A stretch of 64,000 bases of DNA from Trichomonas vaginalis G3. Taxonomy: Eukaryota; Parabasalia; Trichomonadida; Trichomonadidae. Positions 45,587 through 56,456 of this stretch are shown piece by piece (positions within the stretch are counted from its first letter, which is position 1; every line of letters begins with the position of its first letter). A program made the position numbers and the translations under genes. The notes under the pieces are model-generated. The model was not told where the DNA came from and made no database searches. It saw nothing but the letters and a program-made list of their open reading frames with translations. The stretch spans positions 23,280,082 to 23,344,081 of the forward strand of contig NC_067207.1 of NCBI RefSeq assembly GCF_026262505.1. Reading direction: 5' to 3'.

Positions 45587-48259
45587 AGTCAGGCAATAGA
45601 CTCATTGACTTTAACATCGAAGCTTTAGATGAACCAAACAGAGACTACTTACACAAACATTTCGGTAAGGTTTTCATGAGACTCTTAGAGAAAATTAAAA
45701 TAAACTCCCAACAGAGATGGATGGTATGTTATAAACTTGGTGGAAAGTATGAATGTTCTACGTTAAACCTCAATAATATTGGAACATTACTACATCAGCT
45801 CTTGAAGGAGAACTTTATATCAGAGATAGAAGCAAATGCTGCAGGTATTGTTGAAATGCACTATGACTTCTTCTTGACAAACATAAAGAATCTTACCGAA
45901 ATAAAGATGTATGATTTAACAGAATATGAAGGCTTAACGATGTCAGATGTAAAGAAAGGCAAACCAAAAAAGAGACCATATAGAGATGAAAGCACACTGA
46001 CAAATGACCAGAAAGCCATTTTGGAAGCTCTTAAGCAAACAGGAAACCCAGCACTTATAGAAAGCTTTTGGAAAGATAATGGTGAAAAGAAGTTTTATAA
46101 GAAGAGAAGCGGTCAGTTCTGGAAGTATCTTTGCACATTACCTATAAATCTTGAACGCTACCAAATCTTCAATGAACTGAACAAAAGAACTGCAACTTAT
46201 GACAGAGGACAATTGTTTCGTTTATGCTTGCATTCAGGCTGGAGTAAATGAAGAAACTATTGACCACATGAGAGAAGTCATTCGTGTTAGAGACTTTCCT
46301 CAAAGTAAAGTACAAGAAATTTCTGACGCAACAGGTATAGCATTTAATGTTACCATTGGTTATTTCAATGACTCAAGACATAATGAAATAAAGAGATATA
46401 TACCAAAAGAATGCGAAACTGTTAGAACTATTGACTTACTTCTTGTTGAAGACCACTACATGCTAAATGAAAGACTTCCAATGACAACATACTTCATTCG
46501 AAACTATAAAGAAATTCTCAAAGCTTGTGGTGGAATGAACATTGAGAAACAGATGAAGATTTATACAAAGAGAGAAGATAAATATGTAGTTCGTTATGAT
46601 AGAACAACACCGTTATGGGATGTTATGAAAACATTGTGGGAGTGCAAATATTTCGAACCTATTTCTTATGGAGAACTTTTCACATATACTACTGACTTAT
46701 ATAAACAGAACCTTGCACCATTTAAAGATTTGACATATGCTCCAAAGTATTGTGTACAACTGAAGAAGAAAGCAGAGTCAAAAGAAGTAAATAAAGCTAA
46801 ATGTAAATTCATACCTGAGCACGTTTTCTTTGCTGACTTTGAGTGTAGTACGGATGGCTTTCATAAAGCTTTTAACATCTGTTATGACAGTGAAGATGGT
46901 TCAGTGAGTGAAAGCATTTGGGGTCAAAACTGTGCAACAGAATTTTTGGAAAGACTTCCTGACAAGAGTTTAATATATTTCCATAACCTCAGTTATGACA
47001 TAAACTTCATCTTAAGACACATGACAGAAGTGAAAGGAACTCCCATCATTAAAGGTTCACGAACAATGCAAATAACTGGTTTATATAAAGGACGGGCAAT
47101 TATTATAAAAGACTCTTACAGTGTTATAAATAAGAAGCTTAAACTATTTCCTGCTATGTTTAACTTACAAACAGGACCGAAAGAAGTATTTCCATATAAC
47201 TACTACAGCAGTGTTTTGTTAGCAAATGACAACAGAACTGGTGTCATTTCTGAAGCATGTAAGTTTATCCATGATGCAGATACATTTATGAAGAACATAG
47301 ATTCCATCAAAGGTTGCAGAATAGATGAAAACCACTTCGACTTAGAAAAATATAGCACGTTTTACTGCAAACAAGATGTAAGAATTTTAAGAGAAGGTTT
47401 TGTAAAGTTCCGCAATGACTTATTGAAAGAGTTTGATTTAAACGTTTATGACTACGTTAGTATTTGTTCTATTGCTAACAAATTGTTTGAGAACAGAGTA
47501 TACTTCCCGAATGGAAATCTTTATGACCTCTCAAATAAACCAAGAGAATTTATTTCGAGATGCATTCAAGGTGGAAGATGTATGTTGTCAGATAACATGA
47601 AACAAAAGAGCAAAAAGAAACTCATTGCTGACTTCGACACTGTTTCATTATATCCTTCAGCTATAGCAAGACTTTATACTTTAGAAGGTATTCCAAAAGT
47701 ATTGAAGGAAGAAATGTTAAACACAGAGTATCTCATGAGACATTTATTCGATGACGACCAAAAGGAACCCATTGGTGAAAAGTTTATGTCTGGCTTCTTT
47801 GTTCTCATTAAGATAACAGAGATTGGTATACCCAGACACTTTCATTTAATAGTTTGCGACCCTGAACTAAATCCAGAACTTAACGTTCCAAGAAGTTCAA
47901 ACACTTGCTGTCTCATGTATGTTGACCATATAACATTACAAGACCTCATAAAATATCAAGGTGTCAAATGTGAAGTGTTGCAAGGATACTATTACGATGG
48001 AAACAGAGATATGAGAATAAGAGATGAAGTAAAGAAGTTGTTTGAGTTAAGGTTAAAGTATAAGAAAGAAGGAAACCCCTTACAAGAAATTATAAAACTC
48101 ATTCTGAACAGCATTTATGGCAAAACTATTCTATCTCCTATTGAGTCAAAAATAACCATAGTAGATGACAAAGATGCTATAAGATATGCTATAAGAAATT
48201 ACAACCATATAGTGAAGTTCGAAGGTTTGGATGAAATATTGGTTTACCGAATTAATTAA
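45583..48259 (+). pseudogene. PolB: Protein-primed family B DNA polymerase region, incomplete or broken
   Basis: The region shows clear pPolB motifs: ExoI HVFFADFEC (about 46820), ExoII IYFHNLSYDINF (about 46973), ExoIII YCKQDVRIL (about 47360), motif A IADFDTVSLYPSA (about 47625) and motif B LILNSIYGKT (about 48100). Before them lies a helical N-terminal part without a known motif (45583 onward), where pPolBs carry terminal-protein-type regions. These polymerases copy linear DNA from a protein primer and are the core gene of Polintons. The gene is incomplete and broken at a few places. Confidence 0.85.
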
Positions 48260-48590
48260 AATACATTTTTTGAACGCAGATAGTTTTTTACATCATCTGA
48301 TTTGAAAGAACTTTCACAGTCAGATGTCAGTTTTGTTGGATGGTATTTGTCAACGAATATTGTCAAAGCAGTTTTCACATCTAAAATATTTTTGGACCAT
48401 AATGGTATGGCTTCACAGTATCTTGTGTTTTGACCAACAAATATTAACCAGTATGGTGGTCCATCTTCTCTATACCTCGGAATGTTTTCCAAGATATCCA
48501 TAACACAAGCATTTGGTGTTGAACTAAAGATTTTTATCATGAGTGCTTTCTTTGTTGCCTTAGAAACATAGGGTCCTTGTTTGGATTCGT
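48256..48590 (-). pseudogene. Retroviral-type integrase fragment, second copy
   Basis: The fragment encodes PPYWLIFVGQNTRYCEAIPL and TIFVDKYHPTKLTSDCESSF, the rve core around the first and second catalytic Asp. The DNA matches the copy inside 28955-29920 over about 330 bases. Together with the next feature it forms a direct repeat of roughly 600 bases with the 29.5-30.2 kb region. Confidence 0.7.
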
Positions 48591-48610
48591 CATTTTTTAA
48601 CCCATAAGAA

Positions 48611-48849
48611 ATGGGTTTATTTGGCGCATTAGCAGGAGTTGCATCCAGATTTTTGCCCGCAGTGGGAACAATAGCTAGAGGTGCATTTGGAATTGGAAGG
48701 AAGATTTTGAGTACATTAGGTATACTTAAAGAGAAAGCACAACCTATTATACAAACTGTACAGAAAGGTTGGGATGTAGCACGAGATGCAACAAATCTTA
48801 TTCCAAATCCTGAAACAAGAGGAAAAGTTCAAGATGGATGGACCATTAG
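48611..48849 (+). CDS. Amphipathic minor-capsid-like protein, cut by the assembly gap
   Basis: It begins MGLFGALAGVASRFLPAVGT and continues with ARGAFGIGRKILSTLGILKE, a long Gly/Ala-rich amphipathic helix with a basic face, and GWDVARDATNLIPNPETRGK. It is the cleaner counterpart of 29930-30331 and a relative of 25859-26101. Such N-termini recall membrane-disrupting minor capsid proteins. The frame runs into the run of N. Confidence 0.55.
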
Positions 48850-48949
48850 NNNNNNNNNNNNNNNNNNNNNNNNNNNNNNNNNNNNNNNNNNNNNNNNNNN
48901 NNNNNNNNNNNNNNNNNNNNNNNNNNNNNNNNNNNNNNNNNNNNNNNNN
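48850..48949. other. Assembly gap of 100 N
   Basis: Exactly 100 N, the conventional placeholder for a gap of unknown size. Sequence order, distance and orientation across it are not proven by the data here. Confidence 0.99.
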
Positions 48950-50175
48950 GTTATAAAATCCAGTATAAGTGAATTTGCTGAAGAATCTATATTATGTCTT
49001 TCAAATACATGTATTCGCCGCCCAAAGCATTATAGTTTAACAAACTTTTCAGTAAGTTTAACATAAGACTTGTCGAACCTTCTTCAATGAAAGATGTTGT
49101 GCTACCTAAAGATGGAAAGGATGGACTCAATTATTGAGATGATTTTAATGCATATTAAATGAGCTGTTCTTGAAGGTCATTCATGATGAAATAACTGTTG
49201 TAGAAGATGTTGAATTGTTCAGACATTGAAGCAATTAGATGAATAAGAAAGAAGTTTAGATAGACCGCAAAGCCGGGAGGACGAAGCCCGAGAATGTTTA
49301 TGTTTCATTGACTTCTCCATAAGAGAACTTTTATGGATAATATGAAGAGAGATGATTTTAATATTGGTGTAAATGGTAGCTTGGGCAGCTTTAGGCGCAA
49401 TGGGAACAAAGCATTAGCATTTGGAGCAAAAAGCACTTGGGGCTTATGACGCAGTAAATAAAATGATGGAGGAAGAGTTCGAGACATTAGATGCAAATAA
49501 AGGAAGATTGGAGGCTGGGTTGCAAAGAAGTTAAAGATTAAATAAAATAGGGCTCATAAATAAAGCATCCAATTTGGTTGGACTGAGTCAGAAAATGCTT
49601 TAGGAAAGGACGATGAGTTTGCAAAACAGCAAAGACTTTAATGACTCAGATGAAAGGTGAAACAATGCATTTAAATAGATCGATGGGAACTGTTTCTCTC
49701 CACCAGATTCTTCCGTATGTCCCTATTGGAATGTATGGAAACCCTTACGAAAGACATTTGACCCATTGATGGTTGGAAGTAACTGGTATCATTACGACGA
49801 AGAAGAAAGACAGTCAAGTGGAGACAGACGTGAAGAAAGCAACTAAAAAGAAACCAAGGAAGAGAGTTATTAAAGTAATGAATTCAAGGTGGTGAAAAAA
49901 GAGGTGGAAAAAAGAGAGTGAGATTTCATCACTTCACCTAAAATTTATTTTGCCTATGTTTCCATACGTGTGAGGGTGTTTGACTATCATTCTAATTTTT
50001 AAAGTTTATTTTTATATAAATGAGAAACCTATTGATGATAACAACTACAACGGTCATGAGTTCAAGAATTTGTTCTTTCGTTCCTCGTGAAAAATACATT
50101 CCTTATCAGATACGGGGGAGAAGGGCTAAAGATTAGTTTTGAGCTTATGACTACAAGCATAATGGAAAGTTTATA
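48950..50175. repeat. Inverted, degraded copy of 31925-33230
   Basis: From the first base after the gap, the sequence is the reverse complement of 33230 down to about 31925, covering the 106-, 175- and 74-residue genes and the end of the minor-capsid-like gene. The left copy has open frames; this copy is degraded. It is either a decayed inverted duplication or low-quality sequence at a contig end. It includes a damaged version of the 14-bp palindrome near 49910-49940. Confidence 0.8.
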
Positions 50176-51130
50176 CAAAGATCTAGAACTGTTGGTAGTA
50201 AAAACCAGATATAAGTTTGTATTATAGCTCATATCGTTTATACTAAACTCAGTCGGACATCCAAACATAATGAAACCTGCTCTAGTTGCAGCACATGTTA
50301 CATCCGTCCTTAAAGTATTAAATAAGTCAACAAAACCTGTTGGTGGTATATCTGAGTAAGTTCTTCAAAGAAGTATTTTTTACCATTCACAACAAAGTCT
50401 TCTGGTGTCAAAAGAGCAAAACAGGCTTTAGTCGTCATCGTGTTTAAGGTCAGTTTACAATATCGTCCTTGAGGACTTTGTAAGTTTGTTGTTATAGAAT
50501 TATATGACTTCAGGGTTTTTAGTCGTAATAGTATAAACCACTATGTCTTCTGCCATTTTTACTTAGCAAACAAACTTTAATGAAATGTTGTGGTCGTCAA
50601 ATATTTTATGACGTCTGGGAAACTATATTTTAAGTTCAACGTTTCACCTCCTTTCATAACGTATATCTTGTCAATGAATTATATGAAACACCACAGCAAG
50701 CAATGTCGGGTTCTATTTCTTTGATGTTTATATCGTCTGCCTCTGTCAAAAGTTTCAATAGTTCTTTCAAAATTTCTGAGGTGCGATGACATATGAGTTC
50801 ACTTTTACAGGGTTGTGCTCAACCAAGTTTAACATTATACCCAAAGCCTGACAAATCTTCTCCTGAGTTTAAGTTTGTCTTTAAGTTGTTGGTAGTCGTT
50901 TCGAATATCTGCAACAGAACTTAAGTCTCTGCTAACTTCGGATATGTTGGTTGTTTTCTTTTACAGGAACTATTGTTATACCATCTTCGTCTTCGTATGG
51001 TTTCCCACTTCAACATCTCTGTCTTTGACATTGACAACAACACTTTGACTGTTTGTTTGAGTTGTGTGATTTAACTTCCATCTGCCATCGCCATTAAACC
51101 TTTTGAAACACTTACGCTTCTATTTTTCGG
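50176..51130 (-). pseudogene. Decayed minus-strand Maverick gene, unidentified
   Basis: Minus-strand frames give protein-like text, such as FGCPTEFSINDMSYNTNLYL near 50230, in several pieces, and the right end starts near a TTTTATTCTAAGTAAAATG-type leader around 51130. A virion structural gene next to the capsid gene is plausible. It is broken in many places, and I cannot name the family. Confidence 0.35.
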
Positions 51131-51158
51131 AAATGACATTTTACTTAGAATAAAAGAT

Positions 51159-51435
51159 GGACGTATTTGAGTATCTCTTCGAATTGAAGCAAAACAAAGT
51201 TTACACACACAAACAATACAAGTTCATTGACAGAGTAGTTCTTTACACAAACAATGGAAAATGTTATAGAATAGCAATATTTGCTGAAACCAAAATATTT
51301 TCATAAAGCAAAGAAAGTTGGTATAACTGAAATGGTGAAAGTTCTTGAAGCAGACAAAAATATAACAACAAAAACTGACCGATATTTCTAAAGGTAAGTT
51401 TATAATACAATATTATATCAAAACTGGCGTACTGT
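51159..51435 (+). pseudogene. Small plus-strand Maverick gene, broken
   Basis: It starts MDVFEYLFELKQNKVYTHKQ, divergent from the minus-strand remnant to its left across a short T/A-rich spacer of the element's type. The text is protein-like but short and broken. Function unknown. Confidence 0.35.
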
Positions 51436-51439
51436 CAAT

Positions 51440-53068
51440 TTTGACGAGAGAAAGTCAGTTCAAGAACAACTTACTGACCTGCTGCCAAAATCTGCTCGAT
51501 GGAAGCTGTCGTTATACCAATCTGAGGAGCCCCAGCAGGTTTCATCGAACGAATCTTCAAAAGAGCATCTTCTGTGAAAAGTGCTATGGTTTTGTAAACT
51601 TCTTTGCTTTCAATTCATCTGGACCGTCTCTGTCACCAGTATATTGTATTTGAACTGTACCAACAGTTGAAATACCACCATAAAGTCTTCTGAGTCAGCA
51701 AATGGAATGCCAAGCCAAAAGTTTGAACGGTCTCCATTTGTATTGAGTGTTTTGACCTCCTGTATGAGTCCATACTTTCACATATGGCATAATAGAACTT
51801 TGCATTTCAGGGTTAATGGTTGTTGTGAAGTTGTTGTTAAAGTTCATAGCATCTAATGTCAAGTTGTATGACCTCATATCCTCAACTGTAGAATATTCTT
51901 CTCTTGGATAGTATTTGCCATCTATGTTTATATGATATTTAATACCGGGGTTGTAGAAACAAGAATAGTCATTTATAGTTCGTCTTGAACAGTACAAACA
52001 TAGTATCTGCATGTTTCATTGCAGTTGTTAAAGCAATATCTGTTCTTGCACCTGGGTCAGCACTTTGGTTTCCAACTTCACCTGCAAAGTCTTTGACAGA
52101 TATTTGGTGTATAGGGAACATAAGCGGAACTGCAATATATTTGGCAGCTAAAGCATTTGAAATATCTGGGTCCAACATATAGACTGCAAGTCTGCTTCTA
52201 TTCTCTTGCATTCAAATTTTCGCATGTGAACTTAACTGGGTCCAAGCAGTTCCAGCAGCATTGAAGTAGTAGTTTACTTCAGTGTTGAGGTTTGAGAAAC
52301 CAAAGTCTAAGTCAACTTTGTCTTTGCAAAAGTCGGCGAATGACGTTTGATTTGCTCCCTTTACGTCTGTAAGAGTGAATGGGTCTTGTGTTGGTCAATG
52401 ACTAAGTTATTTTTGCTTGGAGTAAGTTCGATAGAAATTTTTCCTGCCCAGTTTGGCAAGTATCTTAAAAACCTGAAGATGAGGAAAGATGACAAAGGAA
52501 CTCTAAGTTTCAATTTTACTTTGGTTACTGCTGCTGCAGTTTGTCCAGAAAGGTTAACATAAACTCCTGGAACGTTAGGGTCAAGTCTTCTTATTTTCTC
52601 AATAGTTGCATACTGGTCTGTTTGTTCTCTAGCTTGTGGTTGTACTGAGTTTCTCAAAGCGAACCATTCATAGTTTGCCCATGTTACTGTTTGAACTAAG
52701 TCAGAGTTAGAATATATCTATATCCCATGAAAACTTCTGGAGCATATTTATCCGACATAGAAAATTCCATTGCAACCTTTCTTGTCAGACAACTTGGCAG
52801 AAGGTTTTATTTCAATGTCTTGTTCCACGTATAAGAAAGAGTTGTCAATAGAAATTATATGAAACCTGTCGCAAGCAATATCTACTGTTGTTGAAGAACC
52901 TTCTCCAAACTCACCTACGTTTCCATAAGAAACAGCAGTTGTATATTCGTAAGTTCCAGGAACTATTTCTGACCTTCTAATGGCATTGTCGCATTCGTTA
53001 TACCATTCGGAAACATTTCCATTCATAGCATCCAAAACTGTTGGCGTTATATTCTGAGCGGCGTACAT
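51440..53068 (-). pseudogene. Major capsid protein region (double jelly-roll), broken
   Basis: Coding pieces show the hallmarks of Polinton/adenovirus-type capsids: an N-terminal piece with a DAMNGNVSEWYNECDNAIRR helix, TKVKLKLRVPLSS and ISIELTPSKNNLV strands, a central YMLDPDISNALAAKYIAVPL segment, and KYHINIDGKYYPREEYSTVE, where the tower strand carries the G.YYP motif often seen in this fold. Position next to large virion-type genes agrees. The gene is broken in several places. Confidence 0.65.
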
Positions 53069-53100
53069 TTCATATGAGTAAAAATATAGAATAGTTGGAT

Positions 53101-55485
53101 TTATATGTCATAATAGAACCCACGTGGACCAAGCTTTACTTTCTTCCTGACTGAGTTTTTAACTCTTCTTTTTCCTTCATTGCCACTACTTTCACTTTGT
53201 TCTTCACTACTTTCACTTTGTTCTACTCTTCTCTTCTTCTTTGGTAACTTGCCCTCTGCTTCAAGTTGTTGCATCTTTGCCTCATGTTCATCTAGTATGT
53301 TGCAAATTTTCCATGTCCTTTTTGCCTTTGGGCTCTGGTCGCCCATCTCAGGTAACCAATATCCTAGAAAGAGTTTGTCATAGTTTGTATTTGAGTCGTC
53401 GCGTATTGTTTGCATGACTCTTTCCTGAGTTTCCGGTTCAAGCTCTTCAAACAGTGCCTGTCCATATGGAATATGCTCGTTTCCAAATATATGTTTTTGT
53501 AGCCATTCTGGTTTTCTTTCCATGTTACCAACTATATCTTTTGTGAATGGGAAAGCTTTTACCCAATCTTTCAGTCTTGCGTCGTTTATTTCTGTAGTTG
53601 GTTTTATTTTGTCAAGGAACATGTTTTTCAATACTAACATTTCATTTGGTACTGTCCATTTGAGTTTTCTTAAATATTCATCCCTTCTCAGTTCATCGTC
53701 TGCAAAGTAAGTTTTTATGACATTTTGTAAACTTTCGTTTGCAAGGTCATGTACAATAGGTTCTCTTCCTTCTCTCTCCCTAACTCTCTTTCTAAACTCT
53801 TCACCAAATATACCATCTCTATGGTTCTGTGTAGTTCTTTGAGATAAATGTTCTAGAACGTCAGGTGTTATATTTCCATCAGCCATGTTCATTTCATACT
53901 GGTCCAAAATATCTGCATCTTTCATATCTTTCAATGGCATTAAAGCCGCGCTTAAAATACCAGCTATATCTCGTTCACCATTGACTTCCATTGCGTCTAC
54001 AACTTCTTGGAATTGTGGTTGTAAGTTTATGAACCACTTATCCGGATTAGCTTTATGACCCCATCTCATTGTAGTTCCATAGTCTGCAGAAACAAAAGTA
54101 GGTTTGTTTCCATATTGGTTAGGTTCTGAATGAACTTTAAACAATGTTTCATTTCTATATGTTTTGTTGAAATTTAACCTTTTATTTTCACCGAGTTCGG
54201 CCAAAGATTGAACGTTAAATGGTCGTAAGTAAAAAGGGTTGTTGTATTTGCTTACATTTTCTTTCAGTACTTCCATTCTATGCTGAATATTTTCATCTGG
54301 TGTTGGAGTCTTTTGTATGTCGGCAAACATTTTTCGATATTCTTCTACTCTGTCAGCCGAATTTTTCTTAGACTCTTGGAAAGATTCCATATTCACCTCA
54401 TACTCTTGTTGAGGGTCAAGATTTTTCGGCTGTTCCAAATCTTCATCTAGTTCTGTGAAGTTAGTTTCCAAAGGAGTGACTTGTTCGTTTCCTTCAGGCT
54501 CTTCTAGCTGTTGTTGCTGAACTATTTCTTCCATGTCTGGTTGTATCTGAACTATTTCTTCCTGTGGAGTTTCTTGTACCTCATCTGCTGGCATTTCATA
54601 TATTCCGAGACCGTTTTCAACAAGTTCCCTTTCTAAGTCATCCGGACTCATAAACCTTTCTTCTTTCGTTCCGTCTCTATTTTTTACGCGTTTCATGAAG
54701 AGAGTTAAATTGTCATTTAGCTCTGACATCAAATATCTCGGAGTAAATTCGTTCATGTCATTTGGATGATATGCTATTAAATCATATCCCTTAGCGAGCT
54801 TGTATTTTCCAGGTTTGAGATTATATCCCCTTTGGTGCAGAGCCATAAAGCTAAATAGGTTCGGGTCAGTATTTCCATCCTTGAACTTTCTAATAGCTTC
54901 TTTATATCTGTCACTAAAGTCAATAGTATCTGGGTAACCATAGTCTTCCTTTAGCATTTTTAAGAATTCTTGGTTTCCTTGTTCTCTACTTCTTTGATGT
55001 CCTTGCTCTGTTTGTGGTTGTTGCTGTGCAGTGTTTTGAACTGTTGGTTGTGGTGCAGTGTTTTGAACTGTTGGTTGCTGTGCTGGTTGTGGAGGTGGTT
55101 GTTGTGTTGGTTTTGGTGCATGCCTGTGTCTGTGTCCATGTGACGATGTAAATGTTCTAGGTAGTCCTGGTGCAGGTGCTTCTCTTGGAGGGTTTGGTGG
55201 TATATAAGTTCCACCAGCTGGCACATATGTTCCATCTGCAGCGTAATGTCCTACCTGACTTTTCGTTTTTAAGAAAGCATTTACTAGGTCTGTTTTGGTC
55301 TGTTGTAACTCTTTTTCTTGACTTTTCACAACAGTTGCTCTAACGGCGTCATAGGCACTTTGAACTGCCTGTCTCGTTGCTGCATCTGTTATTTTCGTCA
55401 TATTTTGTGCTACTTCTTTTAACTCTTTGTCGAAACCTTCAGACTTCAGTTTCTTTCCAGATGAGAAGTCGTTCACTTGTTTCAC
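53101..55485 (-). CDS. Large Maverick virion-type protein (about 790 residues), family unknown
   Basis: The longest minus-strand frame of the element. Order from the N-terminal side: a helical region, a Pro/Gln/Thr linker with His-rich SSHGHRHRHAPKP and repeated QPTVQNTA units, a domain of about 130 residues (YGYPDTIDFSDRYKEAIRKF...), a Glu/Gln-rich acidic stretch, a helical domain with RPFNVQSLAELGENKRLNFN, and a basic Ser/Glu repeat end (EQSESSEEQSESSGNEGKRR). No enzyme motif is visible. Size, low-complexity linkers and the place beside the capsid region suggest a scaffold, portal-like or core protein. The frame is open beyond the suggested start, which is a GTG, so the real N-terminus lies further right. 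Confidence 0.5.
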   Translation of the reverse strand: MKQVNDFSSGKKLKSEGFDKELKEVAQNMTKITDAATRQAVQSAYDAVRATVVKSQEKELQQTKTDLVNAFLKTKSQVGHYAADGTYVPAGGTYIPPNPPREAPAPGLPRTFTSSHGHRHRHAPKPTQQPPPQPAQQPTVQNTAPQPTVQNTAQQQPQTEQGHQRSREQGNQEFLKMLKEDYGYPDTIDFSDRYKEAIRKFKDGNTDPNLFSFMALHQRGYNLKPGKYKLAKGYDLIAYHPNDMNEFTPRYLMSELNDNLTLFMKRVKNRDGTKEERFMSPDDLERELVENGLGIYEMPADEVQETPQEEIVQIQPDMEEIVQQQQLEEPEGNEQVTPLETNFTELDEDLEQPKNLDPQQEYEVNMESFQESKKNSADRVEEYRKMFADIQKTPTPDENIQHRMEVLKENVSKYNNPFYLRPFNVQSLAELGENKRLNFNKTYRNETLFKVHSEPNQYGNKPTFVSADYGTTMRWGHKANPDKWFINLQPQFQEVVDAMEVNGERDIAGILSAALMPLKDMKDADILDQYEMNMADGNITPDVLEHLSQRTTQNHRDGIFGEEFRKRVREREGREPIVHDLANESLQNVIKTYFADDELRRDEYLRKLKWTVPNEMLVLKNMFLDKIKPTTEINDARLKDWVKAFPFTKDIVGNMERKPEWLQKHIFGNEHIPYGQALFEELEPETQERVMQTIRDDSNTNYDKLFLGYWLPEMGDQSPKAKRTWKICNILDEHEAKMQQLEAEGKLPKKKRRVEQSESSEEQSESSGNEGKRRVKNSVRKKVKLGPRGFYYDI

Positions 55486-55494
55486 CTTACTATG

Positions 55495-56372
55495 AAGAGC
55501 TTCGAAGGCGTTCTTAAAGTCAGCATTTGTTAAAGCTTCATTTGAACTGTCTTCATCCGCTTGTATTTTTGTCCTTATTGACCTATGAGTTGGGCTGCTT
55601 TAGCGTTGGCTTGGGCATCTAACCAGTCATTGTTAGCTTTTATATATTCTGCGCTTTTCATTGCCTTTTGCATGGCTGCGTCGTTATTTTTACTTTCTTG
55701 TGCTAAGTTTTCATACTGTACGGTTTGGTTTTGCAACTGTAAAAGTTTTTCTGCCTTTACATTTGCTTCAACTTCTTTTTTATACTCATCGCTATCCATA
55801 TATGTCTTCAGGGCTTTTTGTTTTATCTCTTCATCTTTCAGTACTTTTATTGAGTAGTATGGTTTTTCAAATTTACAACATCTTGTTCCATTTTTTGCTA
55901 CTTCTGCTGCTTTTCTGACACTTTTTTCGCATATTCCTCTGTACTTAGTTCTTTCAGTTGTTCTTCTTTCTTCTTTTCTCTACGTTTAACTCATTGAGTT
56001 TCTTTGTGTGTCTGTCATATTCTAGTTTCTTTTCGTTTTCACTTATTTGCTTCTGTATGTCTATGTTTGACTTTTTGACATCTGCTATTTGATTTTGAGT
56101 GAACTCAAATTCATTTGACTTTGAGGGTTATATGCTGTTCCGTCTGCAGCTCCACCATAGCCTGCCATTTTCGCTAAAAGTGCCGCTCTTAAACCTCCAC
56201 TCTGTGCACCAACAACTCGGTTTAAAAGCATAGGATTGCTTGACATTTGTTGCAACATAGTGGGGTCATTCATCATTTGTTGTTGCAACTGTTGTTGTGG
56301 TGTTAGTCTTACTATTGGATGTTTCAATGCTCTCTTCCTCTTACGTATATTCTTACGTAGCTTACGTGGCAT
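55495..56372 (-). pseudogene. Basic and coiled-coil Maverick coding region at the right end, broken
   Basis: The right part starts MPRKLRKNIRKRKRALKHPI behind CTTTTTAACTTCACTTAA, the element motif, and continues with Gln/Met-rich LTPQQQLQQQMMNDPTMLQQ and GGLRAALLAKMAGYGG. The left part is a Lys/Glu coiled coil with NVKAEKLLQLQNQTVQYENL. A very basic N-terminus is typical of virion core or packaging proteins. The region is broken in a few places. Confidence 0.45.
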
Positions 56373-56410
56373 TTAAGTGAAGTTAAAAAGCGTCATTTGA
56401 CAGATGTTTA

Positions 56411-56456
56411 TATGACATTTTTTCCGGTTTATAGGACCTCTCTCATATTCTATCTT
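56411..56456 (-). repeat. Segment copied from the methyltransferase gene, abutting the right inverted repeat
   Basis: These 46 bases are the reverse complement of 25251-25296, inside the methyltransferase gene, with one mismatch. They join the right inverted repeat at an AAGATAG heptamer that occurs both at the inner edge of the left repeat (24409-24415) and in the methyltransferase gene (25251-25257). Confidence 0.88.
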
